This document shows positions 45,660 to 56,870 of a stretch of 64,000 nt of DNA, piece by piece. Position 1 is the stretch's first letter. Every line of letters begins with the position of its first letter. A program made the translations under genes and the position numbers. Source of the stretch: Takakia lepidozioides (Eukaryota; Streptophyta; Takakiopsida; Takakiales; Takakiaceae); NCBI GenBank assembly GCA_030704615.1, contig CM060731.1, positions 5,704,001 to 5,768,000 of the forward strand, written 5' to 3'. The notes under the pieces are model-generated. The model did not search any database and was not told the DNA's origin. It saw only the letters and a list, made by a program, of their open reading frames with translations.

Positions 45660-47730
45660 TTCTCTTGCTTCACAGCGGCCTCTTGATCTCTCATCAATAA
45701 GAGCATGCACGAATGTGCATGTTAATCTTGCATTGGACTCGCTGATAGGTGCAAATGGTTGGATGCAGGCCTGGTAGAAACCTCTCTTTCTTTTGCAAAA
45801 AACAGAAATCCTCTATAAATTGCAAGTCCTCCCGTCATATGATGCTTGATACCTGAAGCAAAGCTGATGATCAACTTCTCCTTAGAGGGAGAATTTCAGA
45901 CCTCCAGAAAAAACTCAGCCTGTGCTTTGAATTTGTCATTCGTTCTCATGGAGTCCAACATATTTGAAGCGAAAATAATATTGCTCACTACTCTCCTATG
46001 GTTGGATCATAAGTCCAAAATTAAGCAGCATCCCTCCAGCCAGGGACGAATGCACATCACTCCGTTCTGCCGGGCAAGTAATGCGGCTGCAGAATACCCT
46101 CGGAGCTGTACTCAAAGCCCACTATCGGCTTCAATTGTAACATTGTGGCTTCCAGAAACTGTCACCCTGCCACCAAGCTGCCATGCAAAGCTAATCGGTC
46201 AACGAGACTCTCACGTTGAAGTTTTATTTGAATGCTTTCTTCAGTCTAGAACGCTGTGGGGCCGCACTACTGTAATCCAAAACAATACTGTCGCTGTTCT
46301 TTGGGCTCTCTCTCTCTAGGGCCCTTTGCCTCAAATTTGTTCTTTTTCCCTCTCTCATCCGTAGAAATCCAGCGCTTGCTTGTATCGTTTTGATAGTTTT
46401 CCACGTCTATGTCTGTAGTTGGAAGGCAGACACTCAAGTATCAGTCCACTGTATGAATTAAAAATCAGTTCTTCCCAAAGATAAATGCAGCAGAGGGACG
46501 GAGAGAGAGAGAGACAGATTTCAATACAGCTTGAGAAAATTACAAGAGCGACTGCTGAACACAAGGATCGCACAATCGTAACTGGCTTGCTGAATTGACC
46601 ATCCGACTTGCCAATTATGTTTGCGAATATCTTCATTGTGTTTCGATTAACAGAATGAGTTTTAGTGTCAGAACACAAAAGCGAAGCACAACAAAAGGAC
46701 TGATGACCGTGCAAATACTTGTGCACAATCGTCACCATCGCTTGTGGCATCCATTAATATCATAACCACTGTATACATAAAACTTTAATTGAAAAACGAA
46801 GTTCTCGACAGGAACCACCACCGAAGTTCAATCAAAAGTGAAAAAAGAGTTCAGTTGCCAGATTCTCAGAAAGGCGTACATAAAAAGAAAGAAAAATGAA
46901 TGAAAATGAGTTAATTATTTATCGATTGGTAGGCGGTTTATAGTCAATGAGAAACATGACTGGTAAGTAAGCAAAAAATCAATCAATCGGAGAACCTACT
47001 CAGAGGCCTGCAAGACTCAAGGAGTGAGAAAAATGAGTACGGGCGAACCGGCCTCTGCCTCTCAATCCAAACTCGGAGTCACAGTCAGAGTAGGTTTAAT
47101 TCGTTCTGTGGGATCTGAAGCTCTTGGGAACAAGAAGTACCGAGCGAGAGACACACTTGCGATTTGCAATTGCCTATGCTCAGAGAGAGAGAGACTTCAC
47201 TTCATTGATCAAATTGGGCATCCTCAGTAGCGACCCTCACAATAAACGTAATAACCTAATCAGGGAAAATGTACTCGTAAGACGTTGATTGCCGGGACGT
47301 TGTGGCCATAGACCCCCGCGCCAGTTTTGGAGGAACAAAAGGGAACACACACGACCGTTGAGGGGCTCACTCCAGTAGTTTGACTTACCTTGGTAAAAAC
47401 AACTGGTTCGGGCTTTCCCGATTTCCTCTAGCCCTTCACACAAGCATCAATCTGCCATGGTGAGCTCCCCAGCAATTAGACCCCAACAGGACCGGGGGTA
47501 TAGGCTCCGCCTCGAGATTTTGAAAGTTGATGAACAGAGGTGCAGGGACTCCGTTCTTGATTGTACTTAAGAGAGTCGCTCCCTGATGGGAATACCCGGA
47601 CATCGTATCAGATATGGATCTCGTCTTCAGGACTGCAGGGAGAGAGAGATTCTAAGGATGCTTACTGGATCTCAAATTCAATTACGTTTGATTCTGAGAG
47701 AGAGAGATCACAGAGCGAGAAAGTTAACAA
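45660..47730. other. Upstream region of the GST-hemerythrin gene, no other gene seen
   Basis: Presumed promoter and spacer. Patches of GAGAGA microsatellite lie at 46500 and 47185. No domain in any frame. Confidence 0.4.
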
Positions 47731-47732
47731 CT

Positions 47733-47990
47733 TCAAGAGTCCAGAGTGCAACAAAGAGGAAAAAGATAACGCAAGAATTACAGAACGAATTTCCATACAG
47801 TATACTCAGCTTGAAAATCTGCTTAATTATGAATCTTACGATTCAGAGAGGTGTGACAGACTAAGGATACAGACTACGGACACCAAGAGTCCAGAGTGAA
47901 GCTAAGAGAAAAGAGCCTGAAAAGAGATAACGAAAGACTTACAGAACGAATTTCCAGGCAGGATAGGTACTCGGTTTGAAATTCTGCGGG
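47733..47990. repeat. Two-copy imperfect direct repeat, unit about 150 bp
   Basis: CAAGAGTCCAGAGTGCAAC ... GATAACGCAAGAATTACAGA and ACGAATTTCCATACAG (47733-47820) recurs at 47882-47965 with indels. No coding role is evident. Confidence 0.6.
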
Positions 47991-49085
47991 AAATCGGGAA
48001 GAGTGCGGCACTGTAGGGAACATCCCCCTGTGAATTACCGACTAAACGGAGAAAGAAAAATTGATAGACTGCGATGTTTCACCTTGAAAACCACAGGTAA
48101 AGATAATCTTGAAGAGAACTCAGCGGACATAAATCATAGAGGAGAATTCAAATACAATCTCCCTGGATGTACAGAGTATACAAACAGTAGCTTGCGATCG
48201 CAGATAACTTTCAGATTCCGCATAAATCTCACTGGACATCGGAACACAGACTGCCGAGGAGAGGGAGAGAAGGTTTCGCCATTTATCCCGCAAAACATTG
48301 AATTGAGCGGTGGCCGAGTAACGCCAATAAGTCGTCTCCTTCCACATCGCCCGGATACACACAACGCAAGGCCCTGCATCCATTGCATCCACGCCACGTG
48401 GGAGAGACGGCCTCGATTTTAGAACGAGCTTGCGTGCCATGGCAGTGCGCTCTCCACCACCTTCGGATGCGCAGCCCGGTGCAGCCACCCCCATGACTGC
48501 TCCTCACTCCGATTATTAGGGTAACCGCCGGGCCGTGGGCATCAACCGGCACCCTGCCAGCTGACTCTTATTATACATTTTTGGGTATGCAGTTGCGGGC
48601 AAACATTATGGGATAATGCTGACCCGTTAGTGGATATTTTTTAAAGGGCCCGCAATGGGTTGAATGGGTCAATTGATTCTTATTCCGGGGCCACTTTGGA
48701 ACCTTCCCCTCCCTACATGTTATTGCATGACATGAACACTTGGCAGACTTTGGAATCAAAGAAGAGCACGTCGCAGTAACGAGGTCTTAGTGATGAGAGA
48801 AGGAGCCGTTGCAGCCCTGCACTAACTTACAGCACCCACACACAACGACTACATTTGTGTTCGCTGTAATAACTCATACTGCTCACCCAATTCTTCAGAC
48901 ATGAATGATTCTTTCTTTCTTCCAGTCTGATGATGATGATATTGTTGCCTTCCCAATACCAACTCTGAGAGCGGAGTCCTTTGTACTGTCAGTGACGTCA
49001 CAGCTTTGGTTAGATATGTGTTCAAATATAACTTGCATTGAACAGAAATAAAAATGTCGATAATTTTACACTATAAAAACCATCT
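47991..49085. other. Spacer, no gene seen
   Basis: A GC-richer patch at 48340-48550 has overlapping open frames on both strands but no domain. Confidence 0.4.
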
Positions 49086-49089
49086 ATCT

Positions 49090-49352
49090 TAAAAAAAATA
49101 AAAATAAAATAAAAAACTTTTTTTCTTTTTTTTTTCTTTTTTTTTCTTTTAAAGCGACCTGCTCACAATTCATGCCCTTGAGGAGGGGGAAAAATTAACC
49201 CCCTTTCACATAAGCCATTAGGCACATAGGTGGGAAACGCCACCACCAACCGGTCACAAACGATCCACACACCAGGCAGGGCAGCGGGTTTGAACCCCAA
49301 ACCACCAGGACAACACACTGTGCACTTACCAGCTGAGCTACCAGCTGCTGTG
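49090..49352 (-). repeat. tRNA-derived SINE with intact A and B boxes
   Basis: The minus strand begins with GGTAGCTCAGCTGGTAAGTG (A box, near 49345) and GGGGTTCAAACCCGCTG (perfect B box, near 49292). The body (GAAAGGGGGTTAATTTTTCC, AGGGCATGAATTGTGAGC) and an A-rich tail follow (the T/C-rich run at 49085-49150 on the plus strand). It is the best-preserved head of the family in the window. Confidence 0.85.
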
Positions 49353-49382
49353 CTTATATTTCAATATGGAAACCAAAAACAA

Positions 49383-50417
49383 ACTAGGGCTTCGCGTTGC
49401 TCCGCACTACTAGCGACAACTTCTCATAACTATGTTCAATTTTCACAAAAAGGGCTGGGTCATCCCCATGGTGTTCCATACATACACCCCGTATATTCAT
49501 TGTTTTTCGGAAGAAGAACAGAGGAGTGAGCAGTGTTGCTAAAGCTATCATGTTATTTTTATTTTTCAAAGAAAAGAGGGCCGAAATTCTGCTGGTCCCT
49601 CCCCTTGGGCATCCCCAAAGTTTGACAAGTTTGATAAAGATTGCCACTAAGACTAAGTTGCACCATAGGTAGACACCTAAGACTTTCAAAAGAAAAAAAT
49701 GGAAAAAAAAAAGGAAAAAACTGGAAGCTACTTCTCACACATCATGCCCTTCATTATAGTGAGGGGAAAATAACCTCTTTGATAGATAAAGGTAAATTTT
49801 CCTTAATGTCCAATGAATCTACAGAGCCTACTGCTCAACACAGCCCATCGAGAGGCCAATGGTCGGTTTGAAGGCACATGTTGAAGGATTGAACCCAAGA
49901 TCACTACCTGAGCACAAGGCTCAAGGGACCCCGGGGGTTGGGGAGAAGATCATACCACCCCCCACAAGGTTGATTTTTCTTTATATATATACGGCAACTC
50001 GTATTAAATCAAGGGACATAACCTTGGGAGAACTTTAAGGCCTTACCAGAAGGTGGGTAACAAACCCTTGGGAAAGATATTTTTTAGTCCGGTAGGTGAA
50101 ACAGCTGTCTGGAGTGTTTTCTGGCTGTTGTATTTACCCGGAGTTTACCAGTAGTCCCCACAAGAACACACCCCATTGTTGAAGTGATGAAAGCAGATGG
50201 CATCCCTTGCAATAATTTCTCGTGCAACCATTTTGGATATCAACTTGGTGGCAGTGTGGCAGTCCCTACATACACACGTAGGTTTTTAATGATGCGGATA
50301 GGGTCCCAGGGGGTGTGCTAATGAGCCCAAAAGCAATGGCCTCCTTAATCTGCCAAGTCAATCTAGCATAGATCTCCTCTGCTCGTGGGTGAGATCTATC
50401 TCCAATGGCAAATGTAT
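49383..50417. repeat. Segmental duplication, right copy
   Basis: Nearly identical by eye to 3723-4545, same orientation. It contains repeat family A (49383-49660, complete through the CATCCCC...TTCATTGTTT part lost in the left copy), the SINE (about 49715-49940) and the PPR end. Beyond 50417 it runs into unrelated sequence. Confidence 0.85.
50266..50417 (-). pseudogene. PPR E+ motif fragment, copy within the duplication
   Basis: The minus strand reads FAIGDRSHPRAEEIYARLTW, then QIKEAIAFGLISTPPG. This matches the E+ end of the PPR relic at 4.4-4.5 kb but lacks the upstream KKEPGHTWIE part. It cannot be functional. Confidence 0.85.
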
Positions 50418-50419
50418 AA

Positions 50420-51217
50420 GGTAGGCTGCCCTGATATGGTGAGCTGGTTGGGTCATGGTGTGGGGTTGTCTTGATATGGAGCTCTATAGAACACGGAACC
50501 ATAGGGTTCTCTGAGTTCTCTTTAACCTGGACAGGTCAGTTTCTACTCCCCTCCAAAATAGGGCTCGTAAGTGTCATAAATGGATAAAAACATTATCAAT
50601 AAAATGATTTTTGGATGACATTCTCAAAAACGTATTTTATCATCCAAAGAAATTATTGCCATCCATGCGACGTGTCACCTAGAGCGTGTTCCGAACAAGG
50701 ACATCTCAAATTCAAAATGGGTTCTAGAACCTTTCAGAACCTCCTTGAGGTGAAAAATAGAGATTCCTTAGGTTCCAAATGGATCAGTAAGGTGTTCTTC
50801 CACCATTCTCTAGTCCTCTACGTACAAACAGTCTTTGCTGGAGACATGCATTGGATTTTCAACATTAGACAATACTTTGAGGTACAAGCTTCACTAAACT
50901 CTCTTGCTTTTTGGTTGCTCTTTTGTAATTAACTTGTCAATGCTGCACTATAATCTGCCTTTTGCATATTTGCAAATCTGAACTGAATTATACTTGTGTT
51001 GCTATCATTCACTAAAAGGTTAGTGTGCAACAATATTGAGTGGACACATTGGTCATGCTTGCGCTTTGTTTTTTCTATTGCAGAATCACCAGTAGACTGC
51101 AACCATGGCCTCTCCACCATCGTTTAGTCTAGGGATCTCTTCCATGCCATCTGGGACATTACACATTCCAAGATAGTCAAGAGGACAGCCAAGAGTTTGA
51201 CATAAACACATTTCAGT
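50420..51217. other. Flank of the pogo-like element
   Basis: No coding sequence recognised. A short inverted repeat TTTGGATGA / TCATCCAAA at 50614-50648 might be part of an element end, but this is weak. Confidence 0.35.
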
Positions 51218-52507
51218 TTGCTCAATCTCAAAACCCCTCTTATATTCCTTTGCAAGACATTACCAACTTGCCCAATGCTTCTCCCAATGTTGAGATCACC
51301 TATCTCTACTTGTTCCCAACCTTTGCGTCCTCAACCTGCAAGGTTCAACCCTCATCATTTTCAGCCAACAGAATCTCAACATCCTTGTCCCTCTCCACAA
51401 CTAGCATGTCAACCTCCCTCAAACACCCAACCTACCAATAGAGATAGACGACCTCTTCATTCTCAATTCCAAATTCCAAGCATCAAGAGCAAAAGAAGAA
51501 AGAGAGCTGAATGGACTGATGAAGACCTGAAGGCAGCCATAAATGCTGTTGATGATGGCTGCCCAATCAACGTTGCTGCTCGCCAATGGAACATTCCTCC
51601 AGCTTCTCTTAGAAATCATCTTTAGGGGAGGGTGCATGGTCGCAAGCAAGGAGGTCCAACAGTGCTATCCAAAGATGAGGAGGATATCATTGTCAAATGG
51701 ATTTTCGATATGCAAGAATTGGGACATGGCATCAATGTCGGACAACTGAAATTGAAAGTTGTTGAAATCACACAAGAGCGCGCAACACCATTTGTTGAGG
51801 GTATACTTGGGAACTCGTGGTGGAGATGGTTCAAGCGACGTCATCCTGATATATCTTTGCGCTCTGCTCAAGGTTTGGAGGTAAGTAGAGCAAAAGCTGT
51901 AAATGTTGAAAATTGTAAATCTTTCTATGCCAACCTACAAGGCATGTATGATCTCCATAAGTATCCCCCATCACAAATCTGGAATTGTGATGAAACGGGA
52001 GTGCAAGCTGGTCGCACAAGTGGAGCAAAGGTATTGGCAAAGAAGGGCACACATTATGTGTATGGTATCATATCTCAAAGCAGAGAATGGATGTCTGTAC
52101 TTGTATGCGTAAATGCAGCAGGTCTCTCCATACCGAACTTTTATATCTTCAAAGACAGACAGAAAAAGAAGAATTACATTGCAAAATGTGAGCCGGGGTC
52201 TCTTATGGCAATGCAAGACAAAACATGGATTAACAAGTCATTATTCACTTGCTGGCTAGACCACTTCCAGAAGCACACACAAGGAATTTCACCTACCAAT
52301 CGACATCTACTGATTTTGGGGCATGGATCTCATGTTTCAAAAGAAGCAGTCTTGAAAGCACAAATAATGGGTTTGGATATGGTCACATTATCTGCTCACA
52401 CAAGCCATGTGCTCCAGCCTCTTGATGTGGCATGCTTTGGTCCCTTCAAGAAGACATTCAGGTTGGATTGTGGGGGAGGAAATGCATGCTTAGCCCGGCT
52501 TAGCTAG
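51218..52507 (+). pseudogene. pogo/Tc1-mariner-type transposase, inactivated
   Basis: The frame carries, in order: a psq-type HTH (WTDEDLKAAINAVDDGCPI, VAARQWNIPPASLRNHL), an in-frame TAG at 51623-51625, a CENP-B-like HTH (KDEEDIIVKWIFDMQELGHG, NSWWRWFKRRHPDI), and a DDE_1-type catalytic domain. The first Asp is in WNCDETGV. The second, normally in LDGHGSH, is missing: the codon sequence goes from LLIL straight to GHGSH near 52318, an exact one-codon loss. The third lies in LQPLDVACFGPFKK. The C-terminus is cut by unrelated sequence after TFRLD. The element is dead by two independent lesions. Confidence 0.88.
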
Positions 52508-52689
52508 CTCAGGAATCCGATTGAAAAACTTGTGTTGTACAAATTTTGTTATAAATGAAATGGTTTCCAAATGTTGCGCCTCCTTTTTTGTTTGGAATGG
52601 TGATGCATGGTATGGTTGGCTAGTGTGTAGAATGCATGCTAGCTTAGAAAAGTAGGAGAGGTAAATTGGATTAATCGTGTGTTTGCGCA

Positions 52690-53560
52690 GTGCCGAAATC
52701 GGGTGACTCCTATCCAAGGGGCAAAGAAACTTGCGCCTTCTTGGGGAGTTCACGTGCTAGTGCGCACCTGGCGCGTGCGCGTACTATAACTGCGCTACCG
52801 AGGGGGTTGCCTTGTAGTGCGGGCCAACGCGGAAGCTACGTGCTTCCGTTCACGTACTATAATCGTGTAGCCTCGGGACGAAGTCGTAGTGCGGCTTCGG
52901 CGTGTTCCCGTACCTCAGGCCAGCATTCCAAGGCGGACCCAATTGTAGTGTTGGGGCGCACGGTTGGTTCAAGGTTATCTTCCTAGTCAAAAAGGGTACC
53001 CACTAGTATCGCTGGTGCTTGTACCGGCACTCCCCTCAGCAGCTGGTGGCACCTTCGTGATGAAAACTCTCATGGGGCGGAGACCTTGTGGTGGGAGTCG
53101 TGGGGAATCTTGGGACTCACCACGGTCCAATGGGGCCGTGGTGGGTGGGCCAAGACTCACCGCGACTCATCACCGGGAATCGAGGGTCTTCGTGGTGGTT
53201 CACCATAAAATGGCATGGTTGTTTGTGAAACCCCCACGGACAGTCACAGAAGTATATATAGGGAGTAGTAACCCCGAGAACGGTGCAAGCCCGTTGGTGA
53301 CCAAAAACTAGTGAGTAAGCGAGCGAGCCAGAAAACGACCAAGGAGTGGGGAGCTATTCCGGACTGTCATCTACCAAAGAGAATTTCCACTAGGCCCAAA
53401 TTGGTGGAGGGTCTGTTGGGGGAAGAAAGGGGGACCGTTATGTCCCGGTGAGCAGCCGAAGCTCCGAGTTGGCCCGGCGGCCAGGTTGGGAGTTAGGCGC
53501 GCGCATCAAAGCGAGTAACTATGACTTGAAGGGGAGCTTACCGAAGTGAGGTGTGCGACA
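52690..53560 (+). repeat. GC-rich LTR-like sequence
   Basis: An unusually GC-rich block abuts the truncated retroelement. It has a TATA-like GTATATATAGGGAG at about 53249, a hairpin with 8-bp perfect arms (CACCACGG at 53118-53125, CCGTGGTG at 53136-53143), and repeated GACTCACC motifs. Composition and promoter-like layout suggest an LTR (possibly solo or truncated) of another retroelement in plus orientation. No second copy is in the window to prove it. Confidence 0.4.
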
Positions 53561-53562
53561 GC

Positions 53563-53897
53563 ATGACAAGGCACACACCTTGCAATGAAAGCCGAGACAT
53601 CTTTAACTAAGCCTTTCCAATGATACTGCTCATGTAATCTCTTGACAGTTTTAGCAGCCCCCAAATGGCCAGCATAAGTAGAAGCATGGTATAATTCAAG
53701 TAAGCAGGGACAACGGACCTAGAAGGGACTTCCACAGCAGAGGTACCTTCCAAAGCAGTGACTCTGAACAATCTCCCTTCATTTTCCCGGTGGCTGGGTA
53801 AGTGATAGTTGACTTGCCTCATGAGCAGCTTGGATATGCCCACTAAGGTGGGTGCCGGTTTTGCACCTATGGAGGAGAGCATCGTATAATAGATCAT
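53563..53897 (-). pseudogene. Integrase H2C2 zinc-binding fragment
   Basis: The minus strand reads ELYHASTYAGHLGAAKTVKR, LHEQYHWKGLVKDVSAF and IARCVPCH, the HHCC zinc finger of retroelement integrases. The catalytic core is absent because the element ends here. The two His and two Cys are present. A frame break separates it from the RNase H side. Confidence 0.75.
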
Positions 53898-54168
53898 CCA
53901 TGCCTACATCACTCATGGCCACACAACAGCAGGTTAGTGCAGACGAGAAGAAAGTGGCAGCCCCCGTTCTCTTTCTTTCGGAATCCTGACTTCATTTTCA
54001 GTTGGCCGCCTATGAGGAGGCAAGCAGGCTGTAAGGCACAGCTCAGTCCCTCGGTCAGAAAACAAACCAAGGCAGGTGCCAGACAAGATGGGCAGTGCTA
54101 AGGTAGGGAAGAGTACCAGACTAAACTGCAGGATACCAGACCAAAATTCATGCCAATACCAGGGAAGT

Positions 54169-56258
54169 TCAGCCAACATCAAACTGTAGAAGATCCCAAG
54201 TATCAAGTAAATCAGGAGGAATATAAGGATAATCCAGCAAATGACACAAGGCATAGGGGTCGGAAACAGGTATAGCAGGTGAGGGAGATCGTTCAGCAGG
54301 GGAGACAAGATCACTTAAGGTAGTATAGGGTGCAGGGATTTTGGATTTGCCTCTAGTTAAAGCATCTGCATTGACATTGTCTTTCCCACGCTTGTATGAG
54401 ATGGTGAAGTCATAGCCTTGCAAGATTAGAGCCCATCTGGCTAACCTGCCAGTGAGTTCACGAGGAGTTAGCAAGGCTTTTAAAAGAAGATGGTCAGTTT
54501 CAACGGTAAAATGACAGCCATGCAAATACTGCCTAAAATATTTGACGCCAAAGATTACGGCAAGGCCTTCCTTGTCAGTGATGGAGTAATTGCGTTCATG
54601 TTTATCAAGGCGGCGAGATGCATAGGCGATGGCATGTTCCTGACCATCTTGAATTTGGCTTAACACAGCAGAGATAGCGAGATCACTGGCATCAGTTTGC
54701 AAGAGAAAGGGCAAGGTAAAATCAGGATAGGCAAGCACAGGGGCAGAGGTAAGTGCAATTTTGAGCTTCTCAAATGCTGACGTTTCTGCAGTACCCCAGA
54801 CAAAACGAGCATCCTTGGATAACAAGCGAGTGAGGGGAGCAGCTAACTTGACAAACTGAAAAATGAAGCGACGATAGTAAGAACCCAAGCCTAAGAAGGC
54901 TTTAACGCATGTCTTATCCCGAGGGGCTGGATAGTTCCACACAGCTTGGATCTTGGCAGGGTCGGGACTGATGCCAGCAGCAGAAAGCAGATGGCCCAAG
55001 AAATGTAGCTGTTCCATACAAAAATCACACTTCTTGGCCTTAACCTTAAGCCCAATGGTACGAAGTCTGCACACAACCCGTTGTAAATCCAACAGATGAG
55101 CATCAAACGTTGTAGAGTAAATGTTGATGTCATCGATGTAAACCAAGGCACATTCCCAACGAAGGTTTTCTAAAATGATATCCATTAAGCGCTGAAATGT
55201 GGCAATGGCGTTGCAAAGACCAAAAGGCATGGTTTCAAATTGAAAGAGGCCCATCCTGCAGGTGCAGTTTTCTCTTTAGCAGCAGTAGTTAGAGGAACTT
55301 GCCAAAAGCCAGAGGCTAAATCTAAGGAAGAGAAGATAGTGGCCCCATTAAGTTGATCTAGCGTTTCATTGATACGTGGCAAAGGGTAAACATCCCTCTT
55401 GGTGATGGCATTTAATCTCCGAAAATCTACGCAAAAGCGGGTTGAGCCATTCTTTTTACCCACCAAGACAATGGGACTGGCCCACGGGGATATGGAGGGG
55501 GTGATGACACCAACATCAAGCATTTTTGTAATCTCCTCCTGAATGACCTTGCGCTTACGTACACTCTCCCTGTAGGTATGTTGTTTGATAGGCTTACCAT
55601 CCGTGATGATGTCATGATCCAGAAGGGTTGTTCTGCCCAAGTCATGAAGCCCTTGACTAAAGATGTCGAGATTGTCACGTAAAAACTGGTGCAGGCGACT
55701 AATCTGCTGGGGTTTAAGGTGATCACCCACCTTGATATCCTTCAAGACTTGCTGGAAATGTTGTTCTGCCTTAGGAGTAAGCGGGCCTTTGTCAGTGAAA
55801 CCAGAATGAGAGGCAAATGCCTGCAGTTGGTCTACAGGGGAGTCCACCAGCCCAATATTATGAAGACTGAGACCGTGCTGTACAGAGGTTAGCTCAGACA
55901 AAGGAGTAGCAGTGAGTCTAGCCAAGACTTGACCCCTACGGATACAGATGCTGATGCGTTCAGGATTAGCAAGAAGTAACCTGACCTCACCTTTAAACCC
56001 TTGGTCTAAAACCCCAGAAGCAATCAGACAGTGCTTTTGGAGGGTAAGTTTCTTCCAGCCCTCAATCTCAAGGAAATGACCTGCAGGGCAAGCAAAAGCT
56101 AGACCCGTAGGTATTATGCGCTGAGAAAAAGTAGGGATGATGAAGTCAACAGGAGAACGTAGCAAAAGAGAGTTCTTTGCAACGGGCAGTGGAGGTCCAG
56201 ACTTCTTACCTGGTGGAGGGAAATGCCATTGATACAAGGTATCATCAATTGGGTGAAA
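54169..56258 (-). pseudogene. pol: dUTPase-like domain, reverse transcriptase, RNase H
   Basis: The frame is open from the TAG at 56259-56261. A dUTPase-like domain lies at about 55913-56147 (RIIPTGLAFACPAGHFLEIE, GVLDQGFKGEVRLLLANPE, GQVLARL). Reverse transcriptase follows (SPWASPIVLVGKKNG, RFCVDFRRLNAITKRDVYPL, LDLASGFWQVPL), with a frameshift near 55255 before the MGLFQFETMPFGLCNA segment and the YIDD catalytic motif (about 55130). RNase H follows with LLQTDASD, ITDKEGLAVIFG, VETDHLLLKAL and NADALTRG. After it the frame ends without linking to integrase. Confidence 0.88.
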
Positions 56259-56864
56259 CTAGCTGAACCTGGCCCAATTATAGTGCAAACCCACCTGCTC
56301 CTTCATTTGCTCAGCTTGAAGCTTGAGACGAGAATAGTTGGCCATAGAGGTCCCAGCAGCAATGGTAACATGGTTTAGTTTCACCTTGTAGGGTTGCCCT
56401 TCACCATTGTGAAGACACATAATGTTATTCATGATGTCTATGCTAGCCTCTGCACCCTTCATCCAATCCAGACCCAACAAGACTTGCTCACCCATGGTGA
56501 CAATGCAGGTTAGCAAGACACTTTTCCCACTAATGCGGATAGGCAAGGTGACTACCCCAATAGGTTCATAAGCCGTGCCATCACCTATGGTGACCACAAG
56601 GCCATGAGCAGAGCCAATCTTTAATCCAAGAATGCGAACTGTGCTAAGTGGAATGGCAGACATGGTACAGCCCGTATCAATGACACATGGAAAGGAAAGG
56701 TGGCCTACATGGCATTGTGTCATTAATGGGTGGATACGGTCCCGACTGACACGTTTATAGGCTTCACAATGCATGAGTTTGAAATCACGAGAAAGAACAG
56801 CACTCACCAACGTGTTGGGGTTCTTACCACGGTCATCTGGCACCCTCACAGACGACCTGGTTCG
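56259..56864 (-). pseudogene. Retroelement aspartic protease region
   Basis: The frame lies -1 relative to gag. It carries the active-site motif CVIDTGCTMSAIP and a C-terminal LLGLDWM, both standard for retropepsins. It ends at TAG 56259-56261, in frame with the downstream pol frame. Confidence 0.8.
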
Positions 56865-56870
56865 TTTAAA
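56833..56870 (-). promoter_or_regulatory. Programmed -1 ribosomal frameshift signal between gag and pol
   Basis: On the minus strand the heptamer T TTA AAC (56870-56864) sits in the gag frame exactly as X XXY YYZ requires. A six-base spacer (GAACCA) follows, then a stem of seven pairs, GGTCGTC (56857-56851) with GATGACC, one pair being G-U, around a 13-base loop. The gag stop TGA is at 56848-56846, and the -1 frame opens directly into protease. Confidence 0.8.

Noticed and set aside
49280-49352. tRNA gene on the minus strand
   Set aside because: A and B boxes are good, but the acceptor stem does not pair and SINE body follows.
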